The translations under genes and the position numbers were made by a program. Under the pieces are notes generated by a model. The model was not told where the DNA came from. It did no database searches and worked only from the letters and a program-made list of their open reading frames with translations. A DNA stretch of 6,337 nucleotides from CAYHZL01 sp964361075 (GTDB lineage: Bacteria > Bacteroidota > Ignavibacteria > UBA10030 > UBA8401), in the NCBI GenBank assembly GCA_964361075.1, contig CAYHZL010000194.1, positions 1 through 6,337 of the forward strand, given 5' to 3'. Position 1 is the first letter of the stretch. Each line of letters opens with the position of its first letter. This document shows positions 5,786 to 6,337 of this stretch, in pieces.

Positions 5786-6256
5786 GAAATTATATGCGAA
5801 AAATGTGTAGAGCAATCCGCCGGCAAAAAATGCGAGCGTTGCTTTCAGACTTGATGATTGCAGTAATGACAATCCGAAAATTGAATGACCGGACGTGCAG
5901 CCGTTTGCGTACCGTGTACCAAAGCCGACCAATATTCCTCCGGCAAATAATTTCGCAATTCCTTTTGCTGTGTGATACTGTTCCGGCAAAAAATGCACAG
6001 GTGATGATGAAAGAAAATGTGCCGCAACGTATCCGCCGATGATAATGCCGATGACGAAATAAAATTTCCACACATGCTCATCCCAGTTATAATTGAGGAA
6101 GCTTTGTTTATCCTTTGGAAGAGCGAGCGAACAAAAATGGAGAAGCACTGTTGAAATGCCAAGCATTTTATTTGCGACAATGAGCAATGCCGGAACGAAT
6201 AATCCGATGAGAGGTCCGGCGATGTACCAGTTCCATGTTCCAAAAATTTCTTGCAT
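5783..6256 (-). CDS. YeeE/YedE family membrane protein, first half of a split sulfur-compound transporter
   Basis: 157 residues of the YeeE/YedE (Sulf_transp) family. Likely membrane segments lie at about 12-29, 66-82, 100-116 and 137-154. The family signature is GFGTRYANGCTSGHSIFG (111-128) with the conserved cysteine C120; C42 is a second cysteine near the end of the first hydrophobic stretch. In the full-length homologue TsuA, conserved cysteines line the thiosulfate path; here the fold is about half that length, and the other half is supplied by the next gene 7 bases downstream. Start chosen at ATG 6256 (MQEIFGTWNWYIAG) because AAGGA lies 7 bases upstream; the in-frame ATG at 6301 adds 15 unconserved residues and has no SD. 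The two genes form one operon closed by the hairpin at 5333-5357. No sulfurtransferase (TusA-like) or rhodanese gene is visible here. Confidence 0.87.
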   Translation of the reverse strand: MQEIFGTWNWYIAGPLIGLFVPALLIVANKMLGISTVLLHFCSLALPKDKQSFLNYNWDEHVWKFYFVIGIIIGGYVAAHFLSSSPVHFLPEQYHTAKGIAKLFAGGILVGFGTRYANGCTSGHSIFGLSLLQSSSLKATLAFFAGGLLYTFFAYNF

Positions 6257-6263
6257 AGTTTTT

Positions 6264-6268
6264 TCCTT
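6264..6268 (-). promoter_or_regulatory. Ribosome binding site of the YeeE/YedE gene
   Basis: AAGGA on the minus strand, 7 bases before the ATG at 6256-6254. It is the strongest SD in the window and selects this start over the upstream in-frame ATG at 6301. Confidence 0.7.
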
Positions 6269-6307
6269 TTTATTATAATTGATCAGCGAAAACAACCCCA
6301 CCCTTTA

Positions 6308-6330
6308 TCCCTCCCCTTTTAGGGGAGGGA
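6308..6330. repeat. C/G-rich palindromic intergenic repeat
   Basis: TCCCTCCCCT (6308-6317) and AGGGGAGGGA (6321-6330) form a perfect 10-bp stem with a TTT loop, preceded on the plus strand by a C-rich stretch (ACCCCACCC, 6295-6303). Its design (C-rich arm, 3-base loop, G-rich arm, a C-rich lead-in) parallels the two 7-bp hairpins at 2039-2089, suggesting the same broad class of dispersed repeat. It lies upstream of the YeeE gene at the window edge and may continue outside. It could also terminate a transcript from the right. Confidence 0.6.
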
Positions 6331-6337
6331 ATTTTCT

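Noticed and set aside
5845..6243. 132-codon minus-strand frame overlapping the YeeE gene in another phase
   Set aside because: It overlaps the YeeE coding sequence almost completely. The YeeE frame has an SD, membrane segments and the GCTSGH motif, while this one has none.
6272..6277. Perfect TATAAT (minus strand) upstream of the YeeE gene as a -10 box
   Set aside because: Transcription would start near 6265, inside the ribosome binding site at 6264-6268, and no good -35 lies 16-18 bases upstream. It is more likely a chance match in an AT-rich leader.

Overview
The window looks like ordinary chromosome from a mesophilic bacterium of moderate-to-low GC. The style of DnaX and Lon, the weak or absent Shine-Dalgarno (SD) sequences before dnaX and lon, and C5/G5-rich palindromic repeats between genes suggest the Bacteroidota/Chlorobiota/Ignavibacteriota neighbourhood. 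That placement is an inference from style, not from a search. All genes supported here lie on the minus strand, so transcription runs from high to low coordinates.

Layout in transcription order: (1) 6257-6337, an intergenic region with a strong 10-bp palindromic repeat; (2) 6256-5365, two adjacent half-size YeeE/YedE-type membrane proteins (a split thiosulfate/sulfur-compound transporter), closed by a hairpin terminator; (3) 5200-5364, a control region with a good sigma-70-type promoter followed by a second terminator-like hairpin that sits between the promoter and lon; (4) 5199-2812, lon, a complete ATP-dependent protease; (5) 2795-2047, an AT-rich mntA-hepT pair (MNT/HEPN, type VII toxin-antitoxin) starting 16 bases after lon, with an ATGA overlap between the two genes; (6) 2028-2200, two palindromic repeat elements that provide the last ~50 codons of hepT; (7) 1950-208, dnaX, the clamp-loader gamma/tau subunit, with an A9 slippage tract exactly where a short gamma form would end; (8) 84-1, the first 28 codons of an ECF-type RNA polymerase sigma factor running off the window edge.

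Functionally, dnaX and lon are housekeeping genes (replication and protein quality control). The toxin-antitoxin pair appears to be an insertion between them, with much lower GC than lon and repeats at its downstream edge. The sulfur transporter pair is a separate operon. No previously unknown multi-gene system was recognised. The most interesting points are the dnaX A9 tract with immediate stops in both shifted frames, the repeat-derived tail of HepT, and the promoter-terminator arrangement in the lon leader.
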